A DNA stretch of 64,000 nucleotides from Archangium lipolyticum. Its GTDB lineage: Bacteria > Myxococcota > Myxococcia > Myxococcales > Myxococcaceae. The stretch is taken from assembly GCF_024623785.1 (NCBI RefSeq), contig NZ_JANKBZ010000001.1:620001-684000 (forward strand), written 5' to 3'. Positions 53,206 through 61,429 of this stretch are shown here, piece after piece (the stretch's first letter is position 1; each line of letters starts with the position of its first letter). The notes below the pieces were generated by a model. It did not search any database. It had not been told where the DNA came from and saw nothing but the letters and a program-made list of their open reading frames with translations. The position numbers were made by a program, and so were the translations under genes.

Positions 53206-54111
53206 CTACTTCTTCTCGGCCTTCGAGGGATCGATCTCCTCCTCGGAGCGCTCGGTCACCTCGGCCCCCTCCCACTTCTCGCCCGCGCCCAGCCGCCAGT
53301 CGGTGGGCACGTCCAGCTTCCACACGTAGGTGGCCGCCGCATCCCCGCCCGACGTCGAACGCGAGCTCACGTTGAAGGTGATCTCCATCTTCTTCACCTC
53401 GTTGGGGATGAGATCGATGTCGTAGTGGCCCAGCACCATCTGCGGGGGGAACTCGGCGATGAAGCGCTCGGGGAAGTCCACCTTCATCGAGGGATCATCC
53501 GCGTTCATCTCGCCAATCAGCTTCCCCCGCTCGTCCGTGAGCTTCCACTGGGTCTTGAAGGAGGCGCTGGTCACCATCTTCTTCATCTTGCCGTCCTGGC
53601 GCTCCTCACGCTGGGCGCCCCAGAGCGCCAGCTGCAGGCGCACCTGCGGCTTGCCGAGCACCTGCACCACGTCCGAGGAGACCACGTCCAGGCGCATCCC
53701 CTTGTCCGTGGCCGTCCACTGCGGCTTGTAGTTGCCCTCGCGCATCTGGTCGAAGACCTTGCGCGTGTACTCATAGAAGGCCTTCTTGTCCTGGGCCCGC
53801 TCGTCCTTGTCGCCACGCTTCTCCAGCTCGCCCAGGTACGCGTCGAACTCCTTGCTCAGCTTGTAGCGGTTCTGGTGCGCGGAGATCTGCTCGAAGTACG
53901 TCTTGAAGAAGGGGGAGATCTCCTGCCGGTAGGACGCCTCATCGGGGTTGGTGCGGATCCAGCCCACGCGCTCCAGGTAGTCCTTCTGGATGCGGGTGAA
54001 GTCCGCCTCGCGTTGAGCCTCGGTCGCACGGGCACTGGCGCTGCGGTACGTCACCACGGCGGCGATCAGCACGCCGGCGATGAGCACGATGAGTCCGAAA
54101 TAACGCTTCAC
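53206..54111 (-). CDS. Membrane-anchored hypothetical protein
   Basis: A 301-residue protein from GTG 54111 (GGAG at ten bases). One N-terminal transmembrane segment (FGLIVLIAGVLIAAVVTY) anchors a large extracytoplasmic domain. Residues ~25-110 are charged and helical (ATEAQREADFTRIQKDYLER, ELEKRGDKDERAQDKKAFYE). The rest is strand-rich, with KTQWKLTDERGKLIGEMNAD and YDIDLIPNEVKKMEITFNVS. The C-terminus is acidic. I do not recognise a family. It lies on the same strand as the metallophosphatase, 36 bases upstream of it, so the two may be co-transcribed. Confidence 0.78.
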   Translation of the reverse strand: MKRYFGLIVLIAGVLIAAVVTYRSASARATEAQREADFTRIQKDYLERVGWIRTNPDEASYRQEISPFFKTYFEQISAHQNRYKLSKEFDAYLGELEKRGDKDERAQDKKAFYEYTRKVFDQMREGNYKPQWTATDKGMRLDVVSSDVVQVLGKPQVRLQLALWGAQREERQDGKMKKMVTSASFKTQWKLTDERGKLIGEMNADDPSMKVDFPERFIAEFPPQMVLGHYDIDLIPNEVKKMEITFNVSSRSTSGGDAAATYVWKLDVPTDWRLGAGEKWEGAEVTERSEEEIDPSKAEKK

Positions 54112-54167
54112 GCGGAGCTACTCCTCTCTCGGGAATGACGGCCGTAGTGATATGAGACCTCCCTCGC

Positions 54168-55202
54168 GTGTACCAGACCACCGGCAGCTACTCGTTACCG
54201 GTTGCACTTCCTCTAGAGGAGGGCGGCCTGCTGGGCGGGGCCCAGATCGCCTGGTCCGCCTACGGAGAGCGCTCGGACGACAATGTTGCCGTGCTGCTGC
54301 ACGACCTCTCCCACTCGCACCGGGCGCTGGGGCCGGTCGAGGACTCGGCCTACCAGCCCTCGGGCTGGGGCACGGAGCTCGTGGGCGAGGGCCGGCCGCT
54401 GGACACCTCCGCGATGCACGTGGTGGTGCCCAACCTGCTCGGTAGCCCCTTCGGTTCGACCTCGCCGGTGACGGTGGACACCCGCGTGGGCAGGGCCTAC
54501 GGCGCGGCGATGCCGACGATGACGGTGACGGACATGGCGCGCGCCGTGGCCGCGACGCTGCGCGGGATGAAGGTGGAGCGCGCGCGGACGCTGGTGGGCG
54601 TGGGGCTCGGCGGGCTGGTGGCCCTGCAACTGGCGGCGCTCTTCCCGGAGCTGATGGCGTCGGTGGTGGTGCTGGGCGCCGCGAGGACCCTGCCGGAGAC
54701 GCTGCGCGAGCGGCTCGGCTTCACGCGCCACCTGTTGCGCGCGGATCCGGACTTCCGCGAGGGCCAGTACGCACCGGGCGAGGGCCCGAGGAAGACGCTG
54801 CGCAAGCTGCGCCTGGAGTACCTGCGGCTGGTGAATGGAACCCGGGCGCTCGCCGCGGCGTACTCGGAGCCGGCCGCCGCCGAGCGGGTCCTGGAGGCCG
54901 ACGCGGACGCCTTCGCGGAGACGTTCGACGCGAACACCTGGGCGCTGTTGTGCACGGCCTACGTGGGAGGAGACGTCTCGGACAGCCTGGCGAAGGTGCG
55001 AGCGCCCGTCCTGCTGGTCGCCGCGGCGCAGGACGCGCTGGCTCCGCCGTCGCGCGTCCGGGACACGTACCACCTGCTCACCGCCGCCGGCATCCGGGCG
55101 CACTACCACGAGCTGCCCGAGCCGTGCGATCACGCGAGCCTGCTCACCCAGGCCAGACGCCTGCAGGGCCCGATGAGGGACTTCCTGCGCCGCCGGAGCT
55201 GA
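54168..55202 (+). CDS. MetX-like alpha/beta hydrolase with Gly in place of the nucleophilic Ser
   Basis: A 344-residue protein from GTG 54168. It follows the homoserine O-acyltransferase (MetX) pattern: VPNLLGSPFGSTSPVTVDT in the place of the NVLGGCxGSTGPSS loop, then YGAAMPTMTVTDMARAV. The nucleophile elbow, GGSxGG in MetX, reads VGVGLGGL, so the catalytic Ser (position ~146) is Gly (codon GGG). The Asp (AAAQDALAPP) and His (EPCDHASLL) of the triad are still present. It is either a pseudoenzyme or one that uses different chemistry. It has no signal peptide. It is divergent from the 53206 gene and monocistronic; no methionine gene lies nearby. Confidence 0.8.
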   Translation: MYQTTGSYSLPVALPLEEGGLLGGAQIAWSAYGERSDDNVAVLLHDLSHSHRALGPVEDSAYQPSGWGTELVGEGRPLDTSAMHVVVPNLLGSPFGSTSPVTVDTRVGRAYGAAMPTMTVTDMARAVAATLRGMKVERARTLVGVGLGGLVALQLAALFPELMASVVVLGAARTLPETLRERLGFTRHLLRADPDFREGQYAPGEGPRKTLRKLRLEYLRLVNGTRALAAAYSEPAAAERVLEADADAFAETFDANTWALLCTAYVGGDVSDSLAKVRAPVLLVAAAQDALAPPSRVRDTYHLLTAAGIRAHYHELPEPCDHASLLTQARRLQGPMRDFLRRRS

Positions 55203-55336
55203 ACCCTCTCCCCTGTCCGACGCCGGACGCGCCCTGTCCCGTCCGTGCGCGGCCGGATGCAGGCCCACCCCTCGGGGCGGATTGCGCGCGTGGCGGGCGA
55301 ACATGAGGTTGCGCCCCACTCGGCAGGAGGGCGTAC

Positions 55337-57736
55337 ATGGAGCAACACAGGGGAAGAGCCGCGTGGCTGGTCCGTTGGGGCGCGGCATTGCTCGGGACGC
55401 TGGCGTTCGCGTGTGGGCCGATGCCGGAGGAAGCAGAAGCACCGGACGTGGGGGAGCTGCTCACCACGGAGGCCGGGCTCTCCGGTGTCTCCAGCCCCTT
55501 CGACGTGACCCGGCCCGCCCTGGAGGCGCAGGCCTCGGGATTCATGGGGCTCTCCGTGGCCTTCGATGGAGACGTGTACCTGGTCGTCTGGGAGGACTCG
55601 CGCACCGGAGATGTCTTCGGCGCGCGCGTGAAGCCCAATGGCCGCGTTCTCGATCCGGCGGGCATCCCGCTCAACCTCGGAACCGGCCTGGATGGTGGCC
55701 GGCCTCGCGTGGCCCATGACGGCACCCGGTTCGTGGTCGTCTGGGTGAGTGGGGACGGCCTCATGGGCACCCACGTGGAGGGCGACGGCGACGTGCGCGA
55801 TTCCTTCGTCATCAGCTACAGCGACGAGATCGGCGGGCCCCCCGGCATCGCCTGCACGAAGAAGCTGTGCCTCGTGGCCTACACCGTCTCCGGGGATGAC
55901 GAGAACGTCGTCGCCGCCGCGCGCATCGACTCCAAGGGCAAGGTGCTCGGCCGGAGCTCGCTCTCCCCCGGGTACAACGATGCGTTCGATCCCGCCGTGG
56001 CCTGGGACGGCAGACAGTTCCTGGTCGTCTGGAGCGATGAGCGGGACGGCGACGAGGGGAACATCTACGGCAACCGCGTGCGCAAGGACGGCACGGTGTT
56101 GGACGACAGAGGCGTGACCCTCATCGCGGCCGCAGGTGAACAGGCCCTCCCCGATGTGATCTGGACCGGGAGGAACTTCCTCGTCGTCTGGGAGGACGAT
56201 CGCGGCGAGACGCGGGACATCTACGGCGCCCGGCTGCGGAGCGACCTGAAGGCGATCGAGACCACGGGCTTTCCCATCACCGACCATCCCGGGGCGCAGA
56301 CCGCCCCGCGCCTGGCTCACGGCGACGGTGAATCGCTCGTCGTCTGGGGCGACAACCTCGAGGAGGTGCTCCGCGCCCGTGGCGCTCGCGTCTCGGATGC
56401 TGGCGAGGTGTTGGATCCAACGGGCTTCACCCTTCCCTCCTTCGAGGGCTTCCCTCGGGCGAGCGAACCGGCGGTGGCCTCGAACGGCCGCCACTACTTC
56501 GTCACGTACAGCGCCCAGGCCGAGGGCGCCGATCCCTACGACCCGAACAACCACATCCTCGGCACCCGGGTGAGGCACGACACGACGGTTCTGGACTCGC
56601 CGCCCCTCCTGTTCACGCGCTCGGCCACGGCGCAGAAGGAGGCCGCCTCCGCGTATGGCGCCGGTCACTACCTGGTCGTCTGGCGGGAGGCACGTGCCAA
56701 CGAGCCCGTGCGCCTGCTGGCCACGCGCGTGCGCACCGATGGCCGCGCCCTCGGCCCGCCCATCGTGCTGCCCGCCAGGCCCGATTCGCGCAACACGTCG
56801 GTGGCCTTCGACGGAGCGTCCTTCCTGGTGGTCTGGGACGAGGACGGCACGGACGACCGCCGGGACGTTCGCGGCGCACGGGTGAGCAGCGCCGGCGTGC
56901 TGCTGGACGCCGTCAGCCTGCCCATCGCCGTGCTGGAGGACTCGGAGATCACTCCCGCCGTGGCCTCCTCCGGGGATGGCTTCCTCGTGGTCTGGGAGGA
57001 CGGGCGGAGCAGCGGCGTGTTCGGCGATGTCTCCGACCTCTACGGCACCCGCGTCAGCTCCGCGGGCGTGGTGTTGGATCCCGGCGGCTTCCTCATCGCG
57101 GGCACCCTCCTCACCGAGCAGACGCCCTCGGTCATCCACGCCGGGGGCCACTACCTCGTCACCTGGGTGCACTTCGACTTCACGAAGCTCGAGACGGAGA
57201 CGAGCATCCGCGGCGCGCGCGTGTCGGAGAGCGGCACGGTGCTCGACTCGCCGGGCTTCCTCATCGGCCCGGGCCCGTCCTTCGACGCGCCGCCCGCCCT
57301 CTCCTTCGACGGGACGAACGTGCTGGTGGCCTGGGCGGAGGGTCCGTTCATGGCCGGCACGCGGATCTCCGCGGCCCGCGTGAGCGGCGGCGGTGCCGTC
57401 CTGGACGCCGTGCCCCTCACCGTCGCCGAGGGTGAAACGCCCCGGACGCGGCCCACCGCCGCCTTCGATGGCTCGAACCATTGGCTGGTGTGGGAGGAGA
57501 AGGGGCAGTCCATTCCCGAGAACGAGCCCGTGGACCTGTACAGCGCGCGCATCCGGCCCGACGGCACGGTGCGAGACCCCGGAGGCCGGCCCATCGCCCG
57601 GCACGACGCGCCCGAGTACGAGCCCGTCGCCGTCTCCAACGGCGCCGGACGCACGGCGGTGTTCTACACGGAGTTCGTGACGGAAGAGGACGTGATGAAC
57701 ACCCGCATCCAGGGGCGGCGGCTCACGGGCCCCTGA
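55337..57736 (+). CDS. Propeller-type repeat lipoprotein (VVWED repeats)
   Basis: A 799-residue lipoprotein. The signal ends at lipobox FAC (GTLAFACGPM), and GGAGGGCG precedes the ATG. The mature protein is built of about 13-14 repeats of ~50-60 residues. Each has an FLVVWED-like core (FLVVWSDERDGDEGN and then FLVVWEDDRGETRDIYGARL), a GARV strand and a D/SGTVLD turn. This is the arrangement of a repeat beta-propeller; some repeats deviate (LVAYTVSG, YLVTWVHF), and seven-blade grouping would give two propellers. Secreted binding protein is the likely role; the ligand is unknown. It is convergent with udk. Confidence 0.85.
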   Translation: MEQHRGRAAWLVRWGAALLGTLAFACGPMPEEAEAPDVGELLTTEAGLSGVSSPFDVTRPALEAQASGFMGLSVAFDGDVYLVVWEDSRTGDVFGARVKPNGRVLDPAGIPLNLGTGLDGGRPRVAHDGTRFVVVWVSGDGLMGTHVEGDGDVRDSFVISYSDEIGGPPGIACTKKLCLVAYTVSGDDENVVAAARIDSKGKVLGRSSLSPGYNDAFDPAVAWDGRQFLVVWSDERDGDEGNIYGNRVRKDGTVLDDRGVTLIAAAGEQALPDVIWTGRNFLVVWEDDRGETRDIYGARLRSDLKAIETTGFPITDHPGAQTAPRLAHGDGESLVVWGDNLEEVLRARGARVSDAGEVLDPTGFTLPSFEGFPRASEPAVASNGRHYFVTYSAQAEGADPYDPNNHILGTRVRHDTTVLDSPPLLFTRSATAQKEAASAYGAGHYLVVWREARANEPVRLLATRVRTDGRALGPPIVLPARPDSRNTSVAFDGASFLVVWDEDGTDDRRDVRGARVSSAGVLLDAVSLPIAVLEDSEITPAVASSGDGFLVVWEDGRSSGVFGDVSDLYGTRVSSAGVVLDPGGFLIAGTLLTEQTPSVIHAGGHYLVTWVHFDFTKLETETSIRGARVSESGTVLDSPGFLIGPGPSFDAPPALSFDGTNVLVAWAEGPFMAGTRISAARVSGGGAVLDAVPLTVAEGETPRTRPTAAFDGSNHWLVWEEKGQSIPENEPVDLYSARIRPDGTVRDPGGRPIARHDAPEYEPVAVSNGAGRTAVFYTEFVTEEDVMNTRIQGRRLTGP

Positions 57737-57768
57737 GGCCCGCGGCCGCGATCACCCCTTCCCGTCCG

Positions 57769-58407
57769 TCACCGGGGCGGGGGGGGATGCAGCAGCCGGC
57801 CGCGCAGCGCTCCCACGATCATCCCGATGCCGATGTCGTTGTTGCCGCCCTGGGGGACGATGATGTCGGCGTGGTGCTTGGAGGGCTCGACGAAGCCCTT
57901 GTGCATGGGGCGCACGTGGCGCAGGTACTGGCCCACCACGCGGTCGAAGTCGTACCCGCGCTCGTGGATGTCGCGCTCCAGGCGCCGGATGATGCGCAGG
58001 TCGTCGTCGGTGTCCACGTAGATGCGCACGTTCATCTCGTCGCGCAGCGCCTTCATGTGGAGCACGAGGATGCCCTCGATGAGGATCATGTCCCCGGGGT
58101 CCACGCGCACCGTTTGATTCTTCTGACGCGTGGACGCGACGAAGTCGTAGACGGGCTTCTGGATGGGCCGGCCCGCCTTGAGCTCGCGCAGATGCTCCAC
58201 CATCAGGTCCGTGTCGAAGGCGTCCGGGTGGTCGAAGTTGACCTCCCGGCGCTCGGCGAGCGTCATGTCTTCCAGGTCCCGGTAGTACGAGTCCTGGTCG
58301 ATGAAGGCCACGCGGCAGTCGGCGAGTGCGTCGCGGACCTTCCGGGCGACCGTCGTCTTGCCGGAAGCGGTACCACCGGCGATGCCAACGACGAGGGGTG
58401 ACGACAT
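57769..58407 (-). CDS. udk: Uridine kinase
   Basis: A 212-residue enzyme that phosphorylates uridine and cytidine in pyrimidine salvage. It has the P-loop GGTASGKTT, DSYYRDLEDMTLAERREVNF (the substrate loop), FDHPDAFD, and VYDFVASTRQ, with a late KHHADIIVPQGGNNDIGI. Length is normal. It ends 32 bases from the convergent propeller lipoprotein. Confidence 0.95.
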   Translation of the reverse strand: MSSPLVVGIAGGTASGKTTVARKVRDALADCRVAFIDQDSYYRDLEDMTLAERREVNFDHPDAFDTDLMVEHLRELKAGRPIQKPVYDFVASTRQKNQTVRVDPGDMILIEGILVLHMKALRDEMNVRIYVDTDDDLRIIRRLERDIHERGYDFDRVVGQYLRHVRPMHKGFVEPSKHHADIIVPQGGNNDIGIGMIVGALRGRLLHPPPPR

Positions 58408-58712
58408 GGGCGCGAACTACCCTAGAGGGAGGGGCGGGCGCAAGGCTCCGTCGAAAACCCGACAGAACGGGTGCTCTCTCCTCCAAGGGTCTGGTGCTCG
58501 ACGGGCTTCCCTCCTCCATCCGGTAGTTCACGATTCCACTGTCAGTCTCAGAACTCGAACCGACCCGGGTGGATGAGTCAGGTTTCTCGGTTCCAGTGGC
58601 AAAGTTAAACTTCACTCGGAGCAAAGCTTCTTCGACTGCCCGCCATCGAGGCTCCCCGGTCCGTGCCCCCCACAGGCGCGCCCGGCCTTCACCTCTCTCG
58701 TTGGGGGCAGAC
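58408..58712. other. 305-base divergent intergenic region
   Basis: This lies between udk (leftward) and the GLSLN-repeat lipoprotein (rightward), so it holds both promoters. A short inverted repeat ACCCG/CGGGT (58457-58461 with 58468-58472) is present. An AT-richer stretch, agttaaacttcactcgg, lies about 100 bases before the 58713 start, but no convincing promoter pair was found. A frame open from 58569 into the lipoprotein has no ribosome site. Confidence 0.4.
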
Positions 58713-59684
58713 ATGAATACCGGCTCTGTCGAGGTTTCTCGTCGTCTCGAGGCTGGATCTGGAAAGGGGACCTGGGGGTGGGTGCTCCCGAGCACCGCGC
58801 TCCTGCTGGCGGCGGTGAGCGCCTGTGGTCCGGCGGAAGGGTCGCTCGAGCCCCTGGCCTCGCGGGAACAGGCCCAGGAGATGGACACCAACAATGGCCT
58901 GTCGCTCAACGGGCTTTCACTCAACGGCCTGTCGCTCAACGGGCTCTCGCTCAACGGCCTGTCCCTGGAGGGCCTGTCCTCCCCCGAGTTCGATTCCTGG
59001 TTCCGGACGAACCCGGAGCTCAACGACCTGGTGATGAAGTACGTCGTCCTCTGCGCCGTGCCGGCCGGGGTGCGGCGCACCTACACGAATACCCATACGG
59101 GCGAGATCTATGTCTGGACGGGGAAGCTGGGACTCGCGCCGGACTGGAGCAACGGCTCGCCCGTCACCGTCACCGAGCAGCGGATCGTCTCCGCGTGCCT
59201 GGCGGCCCACGCCAACAAGTACGGAATCAACATCCCCATCTCCGTGCAGGGGCTGAGCGCCACGGGCGTGCCCATCCCCGTCTCCACCGCGGAGCTGCTG
59301 CTGTTCTCGGAGAAGGAGGCCTGCTTCTTCGGCAACCTCTTCACCCAGGAGTCCATCTACGTCGGCAATGACGGGCGCCCGCTCAACGACCGGGAGAGCA
59401 CCGCGCGCGCCTGCGCCCTCTCCACCCGGAGCAACCTGGTGAGCCAGGAGTGCCCCCCGATGGTCCGCGTGGAGGCGGACTGCTCGAGGTTCTGCACCCT
59501 GGATGCCTCGCGGAGGTTCTACGTGTCGTGCACCTACGGCGGCATCACCTGGCCGACCATCACGACGCGGATGCTCCGCAGGGACATCTACACCTGCGGA
59601 GACGGCGTCTGTCAGCGCACCGAGTCGTGTGGAACGGGCGAGTCGTATGACAACTGCGGCAGGGATTGCGGCCCCTGCCCCTGA
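58713..59684 (+). CDS. Lipoprotein with GLSLN pentapeptide repeats and cysteine-rich C-terminus
   Basis: A 323-residue protein from ATG 58713; a longer upstream frame is rejected. A signal with lipobox AVSAC follows an unusually long ~25-residue N-region. Shortly after the Cys come five GLSLN/E pentapeptides. The middle part starts FDSWFRTNPELNDLVMKYV and contains paired cysteines (VLCAVPAG, SACLAAHANKYG, EACFFGN). The C-terminus has a Cys-rich module, CGDGVCQRTESCGTGESYDN then CGRDCGPCP, a pattern I have seen in secreted myxobacterial proteins. No enzymatic motif was seen. It ends three bases from the convergent MNIO gene, and the cysteines make it a conceivable but unproven substrate or partner. 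Confidence 0.8.
   Translation: MNTGSVEVSRRLEAGSGKGTWGWVLPSTALLLAAVSACGPAEGSLEPLASREQAQEMDTNNGLSLNGLSLNGLSLNGLSLNGLSLEGLSSPEFDSWFRTNPELNDLVMKYVVLCAVPAGVRRTYTNTHTGEIYVWTGKLGLAPDWSNGSPVTVTEQRIVSACLAAHANKYGINIPISVQGLSATGVPIPVSTAELLLFSEKEACFFGNLFTQESIYVGNDGRPLNDRESTARACALSTRSNLVSQECPPMVRVEADCSRFCTLDASRRFYVSCTYGGITWPTITTRMLRRDIYTCGDGVCQRTESCGTGESYDNCGRDCGPCP
58896..58970 (+). repeat. Five 15-bp repeats encoding GLSLN/GLSLE
   Basis: Units start at 58896, 58911, 58926, 58941 and 58956; the first four encode GLSLN and the fifth GLSLE, followed by a partial GLS. Codon use alternates (ggcctgtcgctcaac, gggctttcactcaac), so DNA identity is also about 30-base periodic. Confidence 0.85.
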
Positions 59685-59687
59685 GCC

Positions 59688-61334
59688 TCACCCGCGCCGC
59701 AGCAGGCCGCGAGCGAGCCCCTCCGCCAGCAGCGCGGAGGGCACGGCCTCCACCGGCTGGGGAGCCCGCGCGAGCGAGCGCAACACCTCCAGCAACGACG
59801 GGGGCACCGTCAACACCTCGGGTCCCCTCCCCCTGCGCCGCACGACGAAGCTCCACGGGCCCGGAGCCGGACGCCGGGCCACCTGCGCGAGCGCCTCCAG
59901 GCCGCTCACGTCCAGCACCTCGCACGCCCAGGCCCTCCCCGTGAGGTGACGGCGCAGGGACTTCGCGGCGAAGACGAGCTCGGTGAGATCCGCGGGGAAG
60001 GTGCCCACGCGCACGTCCTCGGCCAGCCCCACCTGCCCCGGAGCGGGCGCGGCGAGGGGGCGCATCATGAAGACGTTGGGCAGGAAGGTCTCGAAGGAGA
60101 CCGCCGCCGCCACGCCCTCGTCCGGGTGCTCGCGTAGGCGGCGCCGCGTCCAGGCCGCGAAGGCGTGCCCCGGCGAGCGGCCCAGGCCCTCGAAGAGCTC
60201 GCGGAACTCCCGGGAGGCGGTGAAGGCGCGCAGATCGTCCCGCGTGCCCGCGAGCAGCAACCGGGAGATGGGCCAGTCGCGATCGAGCGTCTCGGCCACC
60301 ACCGCGAGCCGGAAGTCCGTCTCCGCGCGAGCCCCCTCCGTGTCCCCTCCGGTCTCCGGCTTCGCGCCATAGCCGGTCTCGTAGAGGGACCAGGGCTGGC
60401 TCTCCCCCGTGAAGGCCGGCGCGGGCTCCGTCACCGGGGTGAGCGCGAGCGGAGGCCGGGGCGCCGAGGGCACCAGCTTTCGCAGGCGGCGCAGCGTGAG
60501 GAGGGCCACCTCGAGCGGGTGCCCGTCTCCCTCGAAGGTGACGGCGCGCAGCGAGGGGCAGCGCGGCAGCAGCGACTCCAGCAGGCCGAAGAGCTCCTCG
60601 CGCACGGGCTGGGTGTGGTCGTCCACGTAGTAGCCCCGCCCGCCCCGGCGGGTGATGACGCCACCGGCGATGTGGATCTCGATGACCTTGTCGAGCGGGA
60701 AGCCGTCGAGTCCCGCCTCCAGGGGCAGTCGAGCGGCGAGCTGGTAGCTGAGCAGGTGCCCCAGATCGAGCAGCATCGGCAGACCGGTGCGCGCGTGCAC
60801 GCGGGCCATGAAGTCGAGCACGTGCAGCTCACCGCGCTTCGCGAAGGCGGCGGGGTTCTCCAGCGCGAGCGGGACGGACAGGTGGGACTGGACGTGGAGC
60901 GCGTGCGCCACGGAGTCGCGGACACCGGCCTCGGTGAAGGGCGGCGTGAAGTAGAGGTAGCCCGGGAACGGCTGTCCTCCCGAGTGCCACCAGCCGATGT
61001 CGTTGCCCACCCAGGCGCTGCCCACGGCGCGCGCGTGCGCGTCCAGGTCCGCGAGCACCTTGCCGGGCTCCAGCTCGGGGCCGTAGAGGTTGAGGTGCAC
61101 GGGGTGGAAGAGCACCGGCACGTCCTGGCGGCGCTCCCACATCTGGGGGAAGAGCGAGGCCTGCGCCCGCGTCTCGTCGAGCGACAGGGGGGCGCTGTAC
61201 TCCACGAAGTCGAAGAGGCCGGGCGACTCGGCGAGCAACCGGTAGGGATGCGGCTGATCCGCCGCGTCGAGGTTGCTGCTGAGGCCCAACCCCCGCCAGG
61301 GGAGCTGCCAGGCTGCCGCGTCAGGAAGGCTCAT
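59688..61334 (-). CDS. DUF692 (MNIO)-type multinuclear iron oxidase fused to an unrecognised C-terminal domain
   Basis: A 548-residue protein. Residues ~10-290 are a DUF692 TIM barrel with likely metal ligands at His77, His80 (FHPVHLNLYG), Asp112, Glu159-Asn160 (LALENPAA), Asp190, His193 (MLLDLGHLL), His221 (EIHIAGG), Asp239, His240, Glu268. DUF692 enzymes include MbnB and modify cysteines or C-termini of ribosomal peptides. Residues ~330-548 are helical and strand-mixed, with FRELFEGLGRSPGHAFAAWT and FLPNVFMMRPL. The end, VPPSLLEVLRSLARAPQPVE followed by ALLAEGLARGLL, vaguely resembles a small winged-helix or PqqD-like binding unit. The substrate peptide is not visible next to it. It is divergent from the dipeptidase-like gene at 61430. 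Confidence 0.82.
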   Translation of the reverse strand: MSLPDAAAWQLPWRGLGLSSNLDAADQPHPYRLLAESPGLFDFVEYSAPLSLDETRAQASLFPQMWERRQDVPVLFHPVHLNLYGPELEPGKVLADLDAHARAVGSAWVGNDIGWWHSGGQPFPGYLYFTPPFTEAGVRDSVAHALHVQSHLSVPLALENPAAFAKRGELHVLDFMARVHARTGLPMLLDLGHLLSYQLAARLPLEAGLDGFPLDKVIEIHIAGGVITRRGGRGYYVDDHTQPVREELFGLLESLLPRCPSLRAVTFEGDGHPLEVALLTLRRLRKLVPSAPRPPLALTPVTEPAPAFTGESQPWSLYETGYGAKPETGGDTEGARAETDFRLAVVAETLDRDWPISRLLLAGTRDDLRAFTASREFRELFEGLGRSPGHAFAAWTRRRLREHPDEGVAAAVSFETFLPNVFMMRPLAAPAPGQVGLAEDVRVGTFPADLTELVFAAKSLRRHLTGRAWACEVLDVSGLEALAQVARRPAPGPWSFVVRRRGRGPEVLTVPPSLLEVLRSLARAPQPVEAVPSALLAEGLARGLLRRG

Positions 61335-61429
61335 GGGGCATCAACCCTACAGCCTGCACGGGCCATTCTCAGTGCCCGAATGCGGCAATCTTCCCGGCCC
61401 TCCGGCATGCTCGCGGCCGGGGTGACGAG

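Noticed and set aside
55130-57604. An 824-residue minus-strand frame opposite the VVWED lipoprotein
   Set aside because: It starts and ends inside genes read from the other strand and shows no family pattern.
57752-59080. A 442-residue minus-strand frame with a repeated RPLSESPLSD motif
   Set aside because: The repeat is only the antisense image of the GLSLN repeats, and the frame crosses the udk gene in another phase.
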